Shown here piece by piece: positions 27,149 through 36,964 of a stretch of DNA of 64,000 nucleotides. The stretch is from assembly GCF_014495845.1 (NCBI RefSeq), contig NZ_CP061080.1, forward strand, positions 5,136,001 through 5,200,000. The letters are read 5' to 3'. The stretch is from Aquibium microcysteis (GTDB lineage Bacteria > Pseudomonadota > Alphaproteobacteria > Rhizobiales > Rhizobiaceae). Position numbers and translations under genes: made by a program. The stretch's first letter is position 1, and the number at the start of each line of letters is the position of its first letter. The notes beneath the pieces were generated by a model. That model worked only from the letters and a program-made list of their open reading frames with translations. It did no database searches and was not told the DNA's origin.

Positions 27149-28099
27149 TCAGCCCTGCAGGCGCTCCCACATGTCGCGGTCGCGCTCGGCGGTCCAGATG
27201 CGCGGCGTGTCGATGCCGAGCGCCTCGTCATAGGCGCGGGCCACGTTGAAGGGCAGGCAGTGCTCGTAGATCGCATAGGAGGCGAATTTCGGGTCGCAGG
27301 CGGCGCGGCAGGCGTCCCAGGCCTCCTTCATCGAGCCGCCGCCCTGCGCGACGCGCGCGATCGGCCGGTAGGTCGAGGCGACGAAGTCGGCGGTGTTGTC
27401 GAGCGCCGCGTTGACCATCTCTTCGCCGACCAGCGCGTCGCCGCGGCCGGGCGCGATGGCGTCGAGACCGTAGCCGCGAATCGCCTCCAGCGTCGCCGGC
27501 CAGTCGGCGAAATGCGCGTCGCCGCAGTAGCAGGCCGAGTGGTATTCGACGAGGTCGCCGGTAAACATGACGTTGGCGTCCGGAACGTGGGCGACGATGT
27601 CGCCGGCGGTGTGGCCGCGGCCGAGGAATCTCAGGTCGACGCGCCGCTTGCCCATGTAGAGCGTCATCGAGTCGCCGAAGGTCATGGTCGGCCAGGTCAG
27701 GCCCGGGATCGATTCATGACCCTGGAACAGGCGCGGGAATCGGCCGAATTCCGAATCCCAGTCCTCCTGCCCGCGCTCCACCACCATGGCGCGCGCCCTG
27801 GCCGACATGATCGTCTCCGACGCGCCATAGGCCGAGGCGCCGAGCACGCGCACGGCATGGTAATGCGTCAGCACCACGTATTTGATCGGCTTGTCGGTGA
27901 CGGAGCGGATCTTCTCGATCACCTTGTTTGCCAACCGCGGCGTCGCCTGCGCATCGACGATCATCACCGAGTCGTCGCCGATGACGACGCCGGTGTTGGG
28001 GTCGCCCTGGGCCGTGAAGGCCCAGAGGTCGCGGCCGATCTCGGTGAACGAGATCTCCTTCTCGGTCATGTCTCCGGCGGAGGCGAACTGCTTGGCCAT
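27149..28099 (-). CDS. MBL-fold metallo-hydrolase-like protein with altered metal motif
   Basis: This 316-residue protein has the metallo-beta-lactamase fold: VIGDDSVMIVDAQATP, then LTHYHAVRVLG where the family has HxHxDH, then FLGRGHTAGDIVAHVP and MFTGDLVEYH. His79 and His81 remain, but the usual Asp and His of the motif are Val83 and Arg84. It would therefore bind at most one metal in the normal way, or use another chemistry. The reading frame is intact and the gene follows hmgA, so a role in aromatic or homogentisate breakdown is plausible. Confidence 0.8.
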   Translation of the reverse strand: MAKQFASAGDMTEKEISFTEIGRDLWAFTAQGDPNTGVVIGDDSVMIVDAQATPRLANKVIEKIRSVTDKPIKYVVLTHYHAVRVLGASAYGASETIMSARARAMVVERGQEDWDSEFGRFPRLFQGHESIPGLTWPTMTFGDSMTLYMGKRRVDLRFLGRGHTAGDIVAHVPDANVMFTGDLVEYHSACYCGDAHFADWPATLEAIRGYGLDAIAPGRGDALVGEEMVNAALDNTADFVASTYRPIARVAQGGGSMKEAWDACRAACDPKFASYAIYEHCLPFNVARAYDEALGIDTPRIWTAERDRDMWERLQG

Positions 28100-28203
28100 G
28101 TCTCTTCCCTTGTTGTCGTTCGGGTCGTGCCCCCTTCGAGGCTCGCCCTTCGAATGTTCGGCGCCCGATGGCAGGCGTCGTGCGGGCTCGCACCCCAGGA
28201 GGA

Positions 28204-28225
28204 GGGAGGTCGGTGCCGACCTCCC
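28204..28225 (-). terminator. Hairpin after hmgA
   Basis: GGGAGGTCG and CGACCTCCC form a perfect 9-bp stem with a 4-nt loop in the 235-bp gap between hmgA and the MBL-fold gene. On the minus strand it is followed by a pyrimidine-rich run. It may end part of the hmgA transcript. The remainder of the gap shows nothing else. Confidence 0.4.
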
Positions 28226-28334
28226 GCGTTTCGTGTCCGCGGCCGCTCCGCTGCCGGCACCGCCGTTCGTCTTTCGTGGCGGCGGCGCCCGGCGGTCCTC
28301 AGCCCGAGGTGCGGGCACACCGCATCTCGGCGGA

Positions 28335-29648
<1,314 letters not shown>

Positions 29649-29670
29649 GATGGCCTCCCTCGTGGGCGGA

Positions 29671-29729
29671 CGGGTCGCCGGCATGGCGACCGGGTCGCCG
29701 GTATGGCGACCGGGTCCCCGGCATGCGAC
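29671..29729. repeat. Three tandem 20-bp repeats upstream of hmgA
   Basis: The unit CGGGTCGCCGGCATGGCGAC occurs at 29671-29690, 29691-29710 and, with changes and one base missing, 29711-29729. Each unit contains an internal palindrome (GTCGCC/GGCGAC). It lies 23-81 bp before the hmgA start, so it could affect its promoter or be a simple minisatellite. Confidence 0.7.
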
Positions 29730-29833
29730 CGGGGTCGCCTGTCGATCAATTCGTTGCGTTCGTAACCATCGAAAATGTAACTATCAACCGCGCCGGCAAG
29801 GTCCTGCCGACGGCGCGCCGGTCGGCGGCCGGT

Positions 29834-30115
29834 TCAGCAGGTCACGGAAATGGCGCAGCGCCAGGCGTCCTTCGTGCTGACGGTATAGGCCCGCGGCTGC
29901 TGGCCCTCGCCTTCGCACTGCAGCGTGGAGGCTTTGGAGACGGGCACGCCGACACGGACCGGCACGGCGAACTTGCCGTTGGCAAGCACCTGGATGACTC
30001 CGTGCTTCTCGTAATAGGCGATGGCCTGCTTGCAGGTCATCTCGTCCGCCAGCTGGGCGAATGTCGGGCCGGCGAAGGCGATCGCCAGCCAGGCTGCCAG
30101 GATGATCCGTTTCAA
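29834..30115 (-). CDS. Small secreted protein of unknown function
   Basis: This protein of about 93 residues has a clear signal peptide (RIILAAWLAIAFAGPTFA, then QLADE). The mature part has three cysteines, one near the N-terminus (MTCKQA) and two at the end (AWRCAISVTC). The likely start is a TTG at 30115, with GGGAGGC 7 bp upstream. I do not recognise a family. A periplasmic location is inferred from the signal peptide. Confidence 0.7.
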   Translation of the reverse strand: MKRIILAAWLAIAFAGPTFAQLADEMTCKQAIAYYEKHGVIQVLANGKFAVPVRVGVPVSKASTLQCEGEGQQPRAYTVSTKDAWRCAISVTC

Positions 30116-30199
30116 CGCGATGCCTCCCAACTCGTACGACGACAGGTTACCCCGATCGTGCGACAGTTCAAGCGGAAGTGCCCGGCGCGGTGAATCAAC

Positions 30200-31810
30200 C
30201 TATCGTGGCGCGTAGAGGAAGCCGTCGAAATCGGACGCCTTGCCCCGGCCGCTGGTGTCGAAGGCCGCCATGCCGACGAAGGCGCCGGTGAAGGAGGCGT
30301 GCTCGCCGCGCCCGCCCTCGTCGGAGATCAGGCTGGCGTCGAGGACGTCGCCGATGTCGGTCCAGGCGCCGCCGGCGAGGCGCCAGCGGAAGCGCAGTTC
30401 CGCCCCGCGCACCTCGGCGGCGAGGCCGAGCGGCCCGTCGTCGCCGATCGCCAGCGGTTCGTCCAGCCCGAAGGTGAGGCGGCCGTTCTGCCAGTCGCCG
30501 AGGCAGGACATGACCTGCAGCACGCGACCCTTGCCCGGATGCCATGTCACCGCGAGGAAATGGAACTTGTGGCGGTTGTAGTAGTGCACGAGGCCGGCCG
30601 CCTGCTGGTAGGTTTCGGGCGAAAAATCGACGACGGTCTCGGCGTCGAAGTCCCAGTGCTCCTGGCGGCGCGCGACGAGCGCCTGCTCGAACCAGCTGCC
30701 GATGGATTCGCGGCCGAACAGGCGCAGGTGCCCTGGCCGATCCGCGAGCGAGAACAGCCGCTCGCGCAGCGGCGTGCGCAGCCACTGGAAATCGAGCGGC
30801 AGGGCCGGCTCGTCGAAGGCGTAGCGGACGGCCTCCGGCGGATGCGGGGCCGCGGCACCGGCGGGCGCCTCGACCTCGAGGGCGGGAACCGGGCCGCCAT
30901 GGGCGAGCCGCAGCCAGCCGTCCTCGCCCCAGACGCATTTCTGGATCGCGGTCTCGCGCCCGAGCGGCGACCGGCGGGTGCCGGGCAGCGGCCGCGAGCA
31001 GAGATGGGTGTGATAGACCGTGCCGTCCGGCATCTCGACGATCTGGCCGTGTCCGGCCCGCTGCAGCGGCGCGTCGGGCGCGTCCTTCGACGTCATCAGG
31101 TGGGTGTCGGGATGAAGTTCGTAGGGACCGGCGATGTCGCGCGACCGCGCCATGGTGACCGCGTGGTCGTAGCCGGTGCCGCCCTCGGCGGTGGTGAGAT
31201 AGTACCAGCCGTCGCGCTTGAAGAGATGCGGGCCCTCGACCAGCCCGTGCGGGCTGCCGGCGAAGACGTTGCGGATCGGCCCGACGAGCCTGCCGGAGGC
31301 CGCGTCCCACTCCTGCAGCAGGATGCCGTCGAAGGACGGGTGCTTCGGGCTGCCGCCGACGCCCGACGAGACGTGGCACCACTGCATGTTGAGGAACCAC
31401 TTGCGGCCGTCCTCGTCGTGGAACAGCGAGGGATCGAAGCCGCTCGAATTGACGTAGATCGGGTCCGACCACGGCCCATCGATCGACGGCGCGGTGACGA
31501 TGTAGTTGTGCGCGTCCTTGAAGTTGCCCTCCAGCCGCTTCACGTCGGTGTAGACCAGCCAGAACAGCCCATCGGCATGGCTGAGGCAGGGCGCCCAGAT
31601 GCCGCCGGAATCCGGGTTGCCGCGCATGTCGAGCTGGCTCGCGCGCGTCAGCGGTCGCGCGACCAGCCGCCAGTTCACGAGGTCGGTCGAATGGTGGATC
31701 TGCACGCCCGGATACCACTCGAAGGTGGAAGTGGCGATGTAGACGTCGTTGCCGACGCGGCAGATCGACGGATCCGGGTTGAAGCCCGGCAGGATCGGGT
31801 TGCGGATCAT
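30200..31810 (-). CDS. Glycoside hydrolase family 43 beta-xylosidase
   Basis: This is a 536-residue cytosolic enzyme (no signal peptide) that removes xylose or arabinose from xylo-oligosaccharides. The five-bladed propeller domain starts at IRNPILPGFNPDPSICRVG, which contains the catalytic base Asp. The pKa-modulating Asp is in SSGFDPSLFHDEDGRKW and the catalytic acid Glu is in GLVEGPHLFKRDGWYYL. A C-terminal beta-sandwich domain follows (about 330-536), as in GH43 subfamily 11 xylosidases. It ends the plant-polysaccharide cluster, and a palindromic operator precedes it. Confidence 0.92.
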   Translation of the reverse strand: MIRNPILPGFNPDPSICRVGNDVYIATSTFEWYPGVQIHHSTDLVNWRLVARPLTRASQLDMRGNPDSGGIWAPCLSHADGLFWLVYTDVKRLEGNFKDAHNYIVTAPSIDGPWSDPIYVNSSGFDPSLFHDEDGRKWFLNMQWCHVSSGVGGSPKHPSFDGILLQEWDAASGRLVGPIRNVFAGSPHGLVEGPHLFKRDGWYYLTTAEGGTGYDHAVTMARSRDIAGPYELHPDTHLMTSKDAPDAPLQRAGHGQIVEMPDGTVYHTHLCSRPLPGTRRSPLGRETAIQKCVWGEDGWLRLAHGGPVPALEVEAPAGAAAPHPPEAVRYAFDEPALPLDFQWLRTPLRERLFSLADRPGHLRLFGRESIGSWFEQALVARRQEHWDFDAETVVDFSPETYQQAAGLVHYYNRHKFHFLAVTWHPGKGRVLQVMSCLGDWQNGRLTFGLDEPLAIGDDGPLGLAAEVRGAELRFRWRLAGGAWTDIGDVLDASLISDEGGRGEHASFTGAFVGMAAFDTSGRGKASDFDGFLYAPR

Positions 31811-31843
31811 GAAAAGGCTTCTCCTCCAGAAGGCCGGACGATT

Positions 31844-31857
31844 TCCTGTAACGTTAC
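31844..31857. promoter_or_regulatory. LacI-type operator before the beta-xylosidase gene
   Basis: CTGTAACGTTACAG is a perfect 14-bp palindrome with a central CG, 34-47 bp before the GH43 start. This is a typical LacI/GalR-family site. No matching regulator is in the window. Confidence 0.6.
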
Positions 31858-31901
31858 AGAAACGGGACGAAAAAGGGAAAGGTGAGCGACGGCTTGGCCC
31901 G

Positions 31902-32963
31902 TTACTTTCGCGCCGGCCCCTGCCGCTCCGCCGAAGCGGCCCAGATGTTGATGTCGCCCTCGCGCGCATAGAGGTCGATCTCGGCCAGTTCCGCTTCGCT
32001 GAAATGCGGGTTCTTCAGCGCGCCGACGCTGTCCTCCACCTGCTCGGGACGGCTGGCGCCGATGAGCGCCGTCGTCACGCGGCTCCCCGAGTTCTGGGCG
32101 CGCAACACCCAGGCGACGGCCATCTGCGCCAGCGTCTGGCCACGCCGCTTCGCGATGGCGTCGAGCGCGCGGATGTTCTCAATCGTCTGCTCGTTGAGGA
32201 AGGCCTGGCGCAGCGACTTACCCTGGGTCGCCCGGCTGCCCTCGGGAATGCCGTCGAGATATTTCGACGTCAGCATGCCCTGCGCCAGCGGCGAGAACAC
32301 GATGGTGCCGATGCCGAGTTCGTGGACGGTGTCGAGCAGCCCGTCCTCCTCCACCCAGCGGTTGATCATCGAATAGCTCGGCTGGTGGATCAGGCAGGGC
32401 GTGCCGAGGTCCTTCAGGATCGCGGCAGCCTGCCGCGTGCGTTGCGAATTGTAGGAGGAGATGCCGGCATAGAGCGCCTTGCCGGAGCGCACCGCCTGGT
32501 CGAGCGCCCCCATGGTCTCCTCCAGCGGCGTCTCCGGATCGAAGCGATGCGAATAGAAGATGTCGACATAGTCGACGCCGAGGCGCTGCAGGCTCCGGTC
32601 GAGCGAGGAGAGCAGGTACTTGCGGCTGCCCCACTCGCCATAGGGTCCGGGCCACATGCCGTAGCCGGCCTTGGTCGAGATGACCAGTTCGTCGCGCCAG
32701 CGGGCAAAGTCTGTGCGCAGGATCTCGCCGAAGGCGGTCTCGGCGGCACCGGGCGGCGGGCCGTAATTGTTGGCGAGGTCGAAATGGGTGATGCCGAGGT
32801 CGAAGGCCTTGCGGCAGATCGCCCGCTTCGTCGCGTGCGGCGTGTCCTCGCCGAAATTGTGCCACAGCCCGAGCGACAGCGCCGGCAGTTTCAGCCCGGA
32901 GCGGCCGCAGCGGTTGTAGGTCATCGTCTCGTAGCGGTCGTCCGCCGGTGTCCACTGGGCCAT
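31902..32963 (-). CDS. Aldo/keto reductase (YghZ/MgrA-like)
   Basis: This 353-residue NADPH-dependent reductase has the AKR14 pattern: MTYNRCGRSGLKLPALSLGLWHNFG, the catalytic-region HFDLANNYGPPPGAAE, VDIFYSHRFDPETPLEE and QPSYSMINRW. Relatives reduce L-glyceraldehyde 3-phosphate and other aldehydes. It lies 40 bp after gnd and upstream of the GH43 gene, so it probably handles sugar aldehydes in this cluster. The family is sure, the substrate is not. Confidence 0.9.
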   Translation of the reverse strand: MAQWTPADDRYETMTYNRCGRSGLKLPALSLGLWHNFGEDTPHATKRAICRKAFDLGITHFDLANNYGPPPGAAETAFGEILRTDFARWRDELVISTKAGYGMWPGPYGEWGSRKYLLSSLDRSLQRLGVDYVDIFYSHRFDPETPLEETMGALDQAVRSGKALYAGISSYNSQRTRQAAAILKDLGTPCLIHQPSYSMINRWVEEDGLLDTVHELGIGTIVFSPLAQGMLTSKYLDGIPEGSRATQGKSLRQAFLNEQTIENIRALDAIAKRRGQTLAQMAVAWVLRAQNSGSRVTTALIGASRPEQVEDSVGALKNPHFSEAELAEIDLYAREGDINIWAASAERQGPARK

Positions 32964-33003
32964 GCGGCCTCCTCCCTCAGATCTGCGAAAAGGGCCGGGC
33001 GGC

Positions 33004-34416
33004 TCAGCCGCCCCACGGGCCGTGATGCGCACCCGGCCGGTCGATCCGTTCGAACCCGTGCGCGCCGAAGAAGTCGCGCTGCGCCTGCACCAGGTTCGCC
33101 GTGCCGCGCGCGGCGCGGTAGGCCTCGAAATAGCCGAGTGCGGCCGACAGCGCCGGCACCGCGATGCCGGCGAGCGCGGCGCGCGCCACGGTGCGGCGGA
33201 GCGCCGGCACGGCCTCGGTCATCAGGCCGACGAAGCGGGGCGCGGCCAGAAGGTTCGCAGGCGCTCCGTCCTCGAAGGCCTCGGCGATCCTGTCCAGGAA
33301 CTGCGAGCGGATGATGCAGCCGGCGCGCCAGATGCGTGCGATGGTGGCCATCGGCAGGTTCCAGTCGAACTCCTTCGAGGCGGCCTGCATCACGGCGAAG
33401 CCCTGGGCGTAGGCGGCGATCTTGCCGGCGAAGAGCGCCAGTTCCAGGTCGTCGACGGCGTCGCGAAGATCAGCCCGGTCGAAGGCTGTCACCGGGACGC
33501 CGTAGAGCCCTTGCGCAGCCTCGCGCTCGGCCTTCAGCGCCGACAATCCGCGCGCGGCCACCGCGGCCTCGATCGCGGTCGCCGGTACGCCCATCATCTG
33601 GGCCTCAATGACCGACCAGCGGCCGGTGCCCTTCTGGCCGGCGCTGTCGACGATCACGTCCACCATGGGTCGGCCGGTGTCGGGGTCGGTCGCCGCGAGA
33701 ACCTTGGCCGTGATCTCGATCAGGTAGGATTCGAGCCGCCCGCCGTTCCACTGCTCGAACAGCCGCGCCATGGCGGCCGTGTCGAGCCGCGCGCCGTCGC
33801 GCAGGATACCGTAGATCTCCGCGATCATCTGCATGTCGGCATATTCGATGCCGTTGTGGATGGTCTTGACGAAATGGCCGGCACCGTTGCGGCCGAGCCA
33901 GGCCACGCAGGGCTCGTCGCGGTATTTCGCCGAGATCGCGACCAGCACGTCCCTGACGCGCAGCCAGGAGGCCTGCGTCCCGCCGACCATGATGGACGGC
34001 CCGTGCCGGGCGCCTTCCTCGCCGCCCGAGACACCCATGCCGATGAAGGTCAGGCTCGAGCCTTCCAGCGCGGCGAAGCGGCGCATCGTGTCGCGGAAAT
34101 TGGCGTTGCCGGCGTCGATGACGATGTCCTCGGCCGACAGCAGCGGCCGCAGCGCCGCGATCTGCTCGTCGACGGCAGCCCCGGCCTGCACCATCAGGAT
34201 GATCGGCCGCGGCGGCCGGATCGCCGCGACGAGGTCTTCGAGCGTCTCGCAGGGCACCACATGGTCGGAAAGCGCGCCTGCGGTCGCGGCGAAGGCCTGC
34301 GTCTTCTCCGTCGTGCGGTTCCAGACCGCGATGCGGTAGCCATGCTCGGCGATGTTGAGGGCGAGATTCGAGCCCATGACGCCGAGCCCGATCAGTCCGA
34401 TTTCCGCCTGCTGCAT
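33004..34416 (-). CDS. gnd: 6-phosphogluconate dehydrogenase, decarboxylating
   Basis: Gnd converts 6-phosphogluconate to ribulose 5-phosphate with NADP. The 470-residue protein has the dinucleotide motif IGLIGLGVMGSNLALNIAEHG, the substrate segment GMGVSGGEEGARHGPSIMVGG, and the catalytic region GHFVKTIHNGIEYADMQ with its Lys and the following His-Asn. The length is full. It lies at the 3' side of the uronate cluster and links that flow to the pentose phosphate pathway. Confidence 0.96.
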   Translation of the reverse strand: MQQAEIGLIGLGVMGSNLALNIAEHGYRIAVWNRTTEKTQAFAATAGALSDHVVPCETLEDLVAAIRPPRPIILMVQAGAAVDEQIAALRPLLSAEDIVIDAGNANFRDTMRRFAALEGSSLTFIGMGVSGGEEGARHGPSIMVGGTQASWLRVRDVLVAISAKYRDEPCVAWLGRNGAGHFVKTIHNGIEYADMQMIAEIYGILRDGARLDTAAMARLFEQWNGGRLESYLIEITAKVLAATDPDTGRPMVDVIVDSAGQKGTGRWSVIEAQMMGVPATAIEAAVAARGLSALKAEREAAQGLYGVPVTAFDRADLRDAVDDLELALFAGKIAAYAQGFAVMQAASKEFDWNLPMATIARIWRAGCIIRSQFLDRIAEAFEDGAPANLLAAPRFVGLMTEAVPALRRTVARAALAGIAVPALSAALGYFEAYRAARGTANLVQAQRDFFGAHGFERIDRPGAHHGPWGG

Positions 34417-34489
34417 GATGCGTGTCTGGTCCGGGAGTGGTGGGAGGTCGGGCGACAGATCGAAATGATGGACCGGTCCCGCTACGCGG

Positions 34490-34813
34490 TCAACGGATGC
34501 GGCCGAGCCCGCTGCCGGTCTTGCCGCCTTCGCCGATCTCCACGTCCAGCCGGATGTCGAGGGCCTGGGTGACGCGCAGCAGCGTCGACAGCTTGGGATC
34601 GCCCTCCCGGCTCAGCGTCCGGTAGAGAGCCTCGCGCGCGAGGCCGGATCGCCGCGCCACCTCGGTCATCCCGCGTGCCCGCGCGATGATGCCCAGCGCA
34701 TGGGCGATCTCTCCCGTGGAACCGTCCGCGAAGGCGCGTGCGAGCAGCCGCGCATGCCCCGGCTCGCCTGTCTTGCGTTCCGCGCTCGCTGCTGCCTCGG
34801 CCCTCGCAGGCAT
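34490..34813 (-). CDS. Addiction-module antidote protein (HigA-like), no toxin visible
   Basis: This 107-residue protein has the Xre-type helix-turn-helix IIARARGMTEVARRSGLAREALYRTLS followed by KLSTLLRVTQALDIRL. That is the pattern of the 'putative addiction module antidote' family, whose usual partner is a short RelE/HigB-like killer protein encoded just upstream. Here the upstream neighbour is a cupin gene and no toxin frame is seen, so it is an orphan or has become a regulator. The ATG is at 34813. Confidence 0.8.
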   Translation of the reverse strand: MPARAEAAASAERKTGEPGHARLLARAFADGSTGEIAHALGIIARARGMTEVARRSGLAREALYRTLSREGDPKLSTLLRVTQALDIRLDVEIGEGGKTGSGLGRIR

Positions 34814-34962
34814 GTCGTCTCATCCCGGACTGGAGTGCTGGCCCGCGCCGTCCCGCTGCGTCCGACGGAACCGGGCTGGAGCCCGGTCCGTCGGCCGTCG
34901 CGGCACTCGTGGTTGCCGGAGTTCAAATTCCCGGGCCGTCCCATTGTTCCGCCGCAAGAGGG

Positions 34963-35307
34963 TCACGAGGTCGCCGGGAGGAAGTCCTGGCGGGCAGGCG
35001 TGAAACTGTCGATCAGGAGCCCCGGCTCCAGCGCCCGCACCCCGTGGACCGCGTTCGACGGCACGATGAAGCTCTGGCCCTTCGACAGCACCTCCGTCAC
35101 GCCCGCGATCGTCACCTCGAAGCGGCCCTCGGCGACGTAGGAGGCCTGGATGTGCGGGTGGTTGTGAAGCTTGCCCACCGCATCCGTCTCGAAGGCGAAT
35201 TCCACGATCATCAGCTGGTCGTTGTGGGTGAGGATGCGCCGGCGCACGCCGGGATCGGTCGGCGTCCACTGGTCGTCGGTCGGGCGGATGAAGAGGTCGC
35301 TGTCCAT
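34963..35307 (-). CDS. kdgF: Cupin protein, probable KdgF (uronate ring-opening)
   Basis: KdgF speeds conversion of 4,5-unsaturated uronates to linear keto sugars. The 114-residue single-domain cupin has the metal motif KLHNHPHIQASYVAEGRFEV and the second cupin motif NAVHGVRALEPG. Its place directly after kduD and kduI (13-bp gap) is the typical context. The ATG at 35307 is chosen because it starts the conserved part. Confidence 0.85.
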   Translation of the reverse strand: MDSDLFIRPTDDQWTPTDPGVRRRILTHNDQLMIVEFAFETDAVGKLHNHPHIQASYVAEGRFEVTIAGVTEVLSKGQSFIVPSNAVHGVRALEPGLLIDSFTPARQDFLPATS

Positions 35308-35320
35308 CGTCCTGTGTCTC

Positions 35321-36079
35321 CTATCGTGCCAGCCAGCCGCCATCGACCGGGATCACGGCGCCGTGGATGTATGTCGCGGCGTCGCTGGCGAGGAACACGG
35401 CCGTCCCGCCGATGTCGGACGGCTGGCCCCAGCGGCCGGCGGGGATGCGTTTGAGGATGTCCTCGCGCCGCACCGGGTCGGCGCGCAGCGCTTCGGTGTT
35501 GTTGGTCTCGATGTAGCCGGGCGCGATGGCGTTGACGTTGATGCCTTTCGCCGCCCATTCGTTGGCGAGCAGCTTCGTCAGGCCGGCCAGCCCGCTCTTC
35601 GACGCCGTGTAGGACGCGACGCGGATGCCGCCCTGGAAGGAGAGCAGCGAGGCGACGTTGACGATGCGTCCCGACCGCCCGGCGGCGAAGGTTTTCCGCG
35701 CGAAGGCCTGGCAGAGCAGGAAGACCGACTTCAGGTTGACGTCCATCACCGCGTCCCAGTCGGCCTCGGTGAAATCGACGGCGTCGGCGCGGCGGATGAT
35801 GCCGGCATTGTTGACCAGGATGTCGATCGGCCCCTGCGCGTCCCAGGCCGTGTCGAACATCGTTGCCACTCCGGCCGTCTCGGCGAGATCGGCGGAAATC
35901 TCAGACAGCGTCCCGCCCGCGGCCTCCACCGCTGCCCGGGTGCCCGCCATCGAGGACCGGCCGACCGCCAGGATCTCCGCGCCCGCCTTTGCCAGCGAGA
36001 TCGCGATGCCCTGGCCGATGCCGGTGTTGGCACCGGTCACCATGGCCCGGCGCCCCGTCAGGTCGAAGACGTTCGTCAA
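35321..36079 (-). CDS. kduD: 2-dehydro-3-deoxy-D-gluconate 5-dehydrogenase
   Basis: KduD reduces 2,5-diketo-3-deoxygluconate to 2-keto-3-deoxygluconate. The 252-residue classical SDR has the TGANTGIGQGIAISLAKAG cofactor motif, NNAGIIRR, and the catalytic YTASK (Tyr/Lys). The C-terminal IAPGYIETNNTEALRAD is typical of KduD. The start is TTG at 36079, overlapping the kduI stop by four bases (TTGA), with GGAG upstream. Confidence 0.95.
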   Translation of the reverse strand: MTNVFDLTGRRAMVTGANTGIGQGIAISLAKAGAEILAVGRSSMAGTRAAVEAAGGTLSEISADLAETAGVATMFDTAWDAQGPIDILVNNAGIIRRADAVDFTEADWDAVMDVNLKSVFLLCQAFARKTFAAGRSGRIVNVASLLSFQGGIRVASYTASKSGLAGLTKLLANEWAAKGINVNAIAPGYIETNNTEALRADPVRREDILKRIPAGRWGQPSDIGGTAVFLASDAATYIHGAVIPVDGGWLAR

Positions 36080-36933
36080 CGGAGGTCTCCCATGCCGACG
36101 GGGTCGACGTCGGTGTAGTCGACATTGTCGCCGGCCATCGCCCAGATGAAGGCATAATTGGATGTGCCGGCGCCGGAATGGATCGACCAGCCGGGCGACA
36201 GGATCGCCTCCTCGTTGCGCACCACGAGGTGCCGCGTCTCGTCCGGCTCGCCCATGAAGTGGAAGACGCAGGCGTTCTCGGCCAGGCCGAAATAGAGATA
36301 GGCCTCGGAGCGCCGGTCGTGCACGTGGCAGGGCATGGTGTTCCAGACCGAGCCGGTCGCGAGCTGCGTCATGCCGACGACGAGCTGGCAGGTCTTCGCG
36401 CCCTCCGGATGCACGAACTGGAAGATCGAGCGTTCGTTGGAGGTCTCGCGGCTGCCGAGGTCGAGCCGCCTGGCGTCGCCGATCTGGATCGTCCGGGTGG
36501 GATGCGTCTGGTGCGCCGGCGCGCTGAGCAGGTAATATTTCGCGGGCGCGTTCGCGTCGTCCGAGGCGAAGGCGACGTCCTGTGCGCCCATGCCGACATA
36601 GATCATGTCGCGCGCGCCGAGCGCGAAACGCTCGCCGTCGACGGTGACCGTGCCGGCACCGCCGATGTTGACGGCGATCAGCTCGCGCCGGTCGAGGAAG
36701 GCCTTCGTGCCGGTCGGCTTGATGGCCTCCAGGACGAGCGACGTGTCCGTCGGCAGCGCGCCGCCGACGATCATCCGGTCGTAGTGGGTGTAGGTCAGCG
36801 ACACGAGGCCGGGCCTGAACAGGTCGGAGATGTGGAAATTGTGCCGCAGCTCGTCGGTGCCCATCGCGGCGCCCGTGGCGGGGTCGATCGCGAAGCGCGA
36901 CGAAAACTCGGTGTTGCGGAGGGACTGTGTCAT
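36076..36933 (-). CDS. kduI: 5-dehydro-4-deoxy-D-glucuronate isomerase
   Basis: KduI isomerises the linear product of unsaturated uronates to the 2,5-diketo sugar used by KduD. The 285-residue bicupin has the zinc motif NTMPCHVHDRRSEAYLYF and the segment GEPDETRHLVVRNEEAILSPGWSIHSG, both characteristic. The length fits the family. It is translationally coupled to kduD. Confidence 0.95.
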   Translation of the reverse strand: MTQSLRNTEFSSRFAIDPATGAAMGTDELRHNFHISDLFRPGLVSLTYTHYDRMIVGGALPTDTSLVLEAIKPTGTKAFLDRRELIAVNIGGAGTVTVDGERFALGARDMIYVGMGAQDVAFASDDANAPAKYYLLSAPAHQTHPTRTIQIGDARRLDLGSRETSNERSIFQFVHPEGAKTCQLVVGMTQLATGSVWNTMPCHVHDRRSEAYLYFGLAENACVFHFMGEPDETRHLVVRNEEAILSPGWSIHSGAGTSNYAFIWAMAGDNVDYTDVDPVGMGDLR

Positions 36934-36964
36934 GAACTCTCTCGTGCTGGCCGGGTCGCGTGAG

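Noticed and set aside
27149..28099. MBL-fold gene as a pseudogene because of the broken metal motif
   Set aside because: The frame is full length, the other motifs are clean and there is no frameshift, so an altered family member is more likely.
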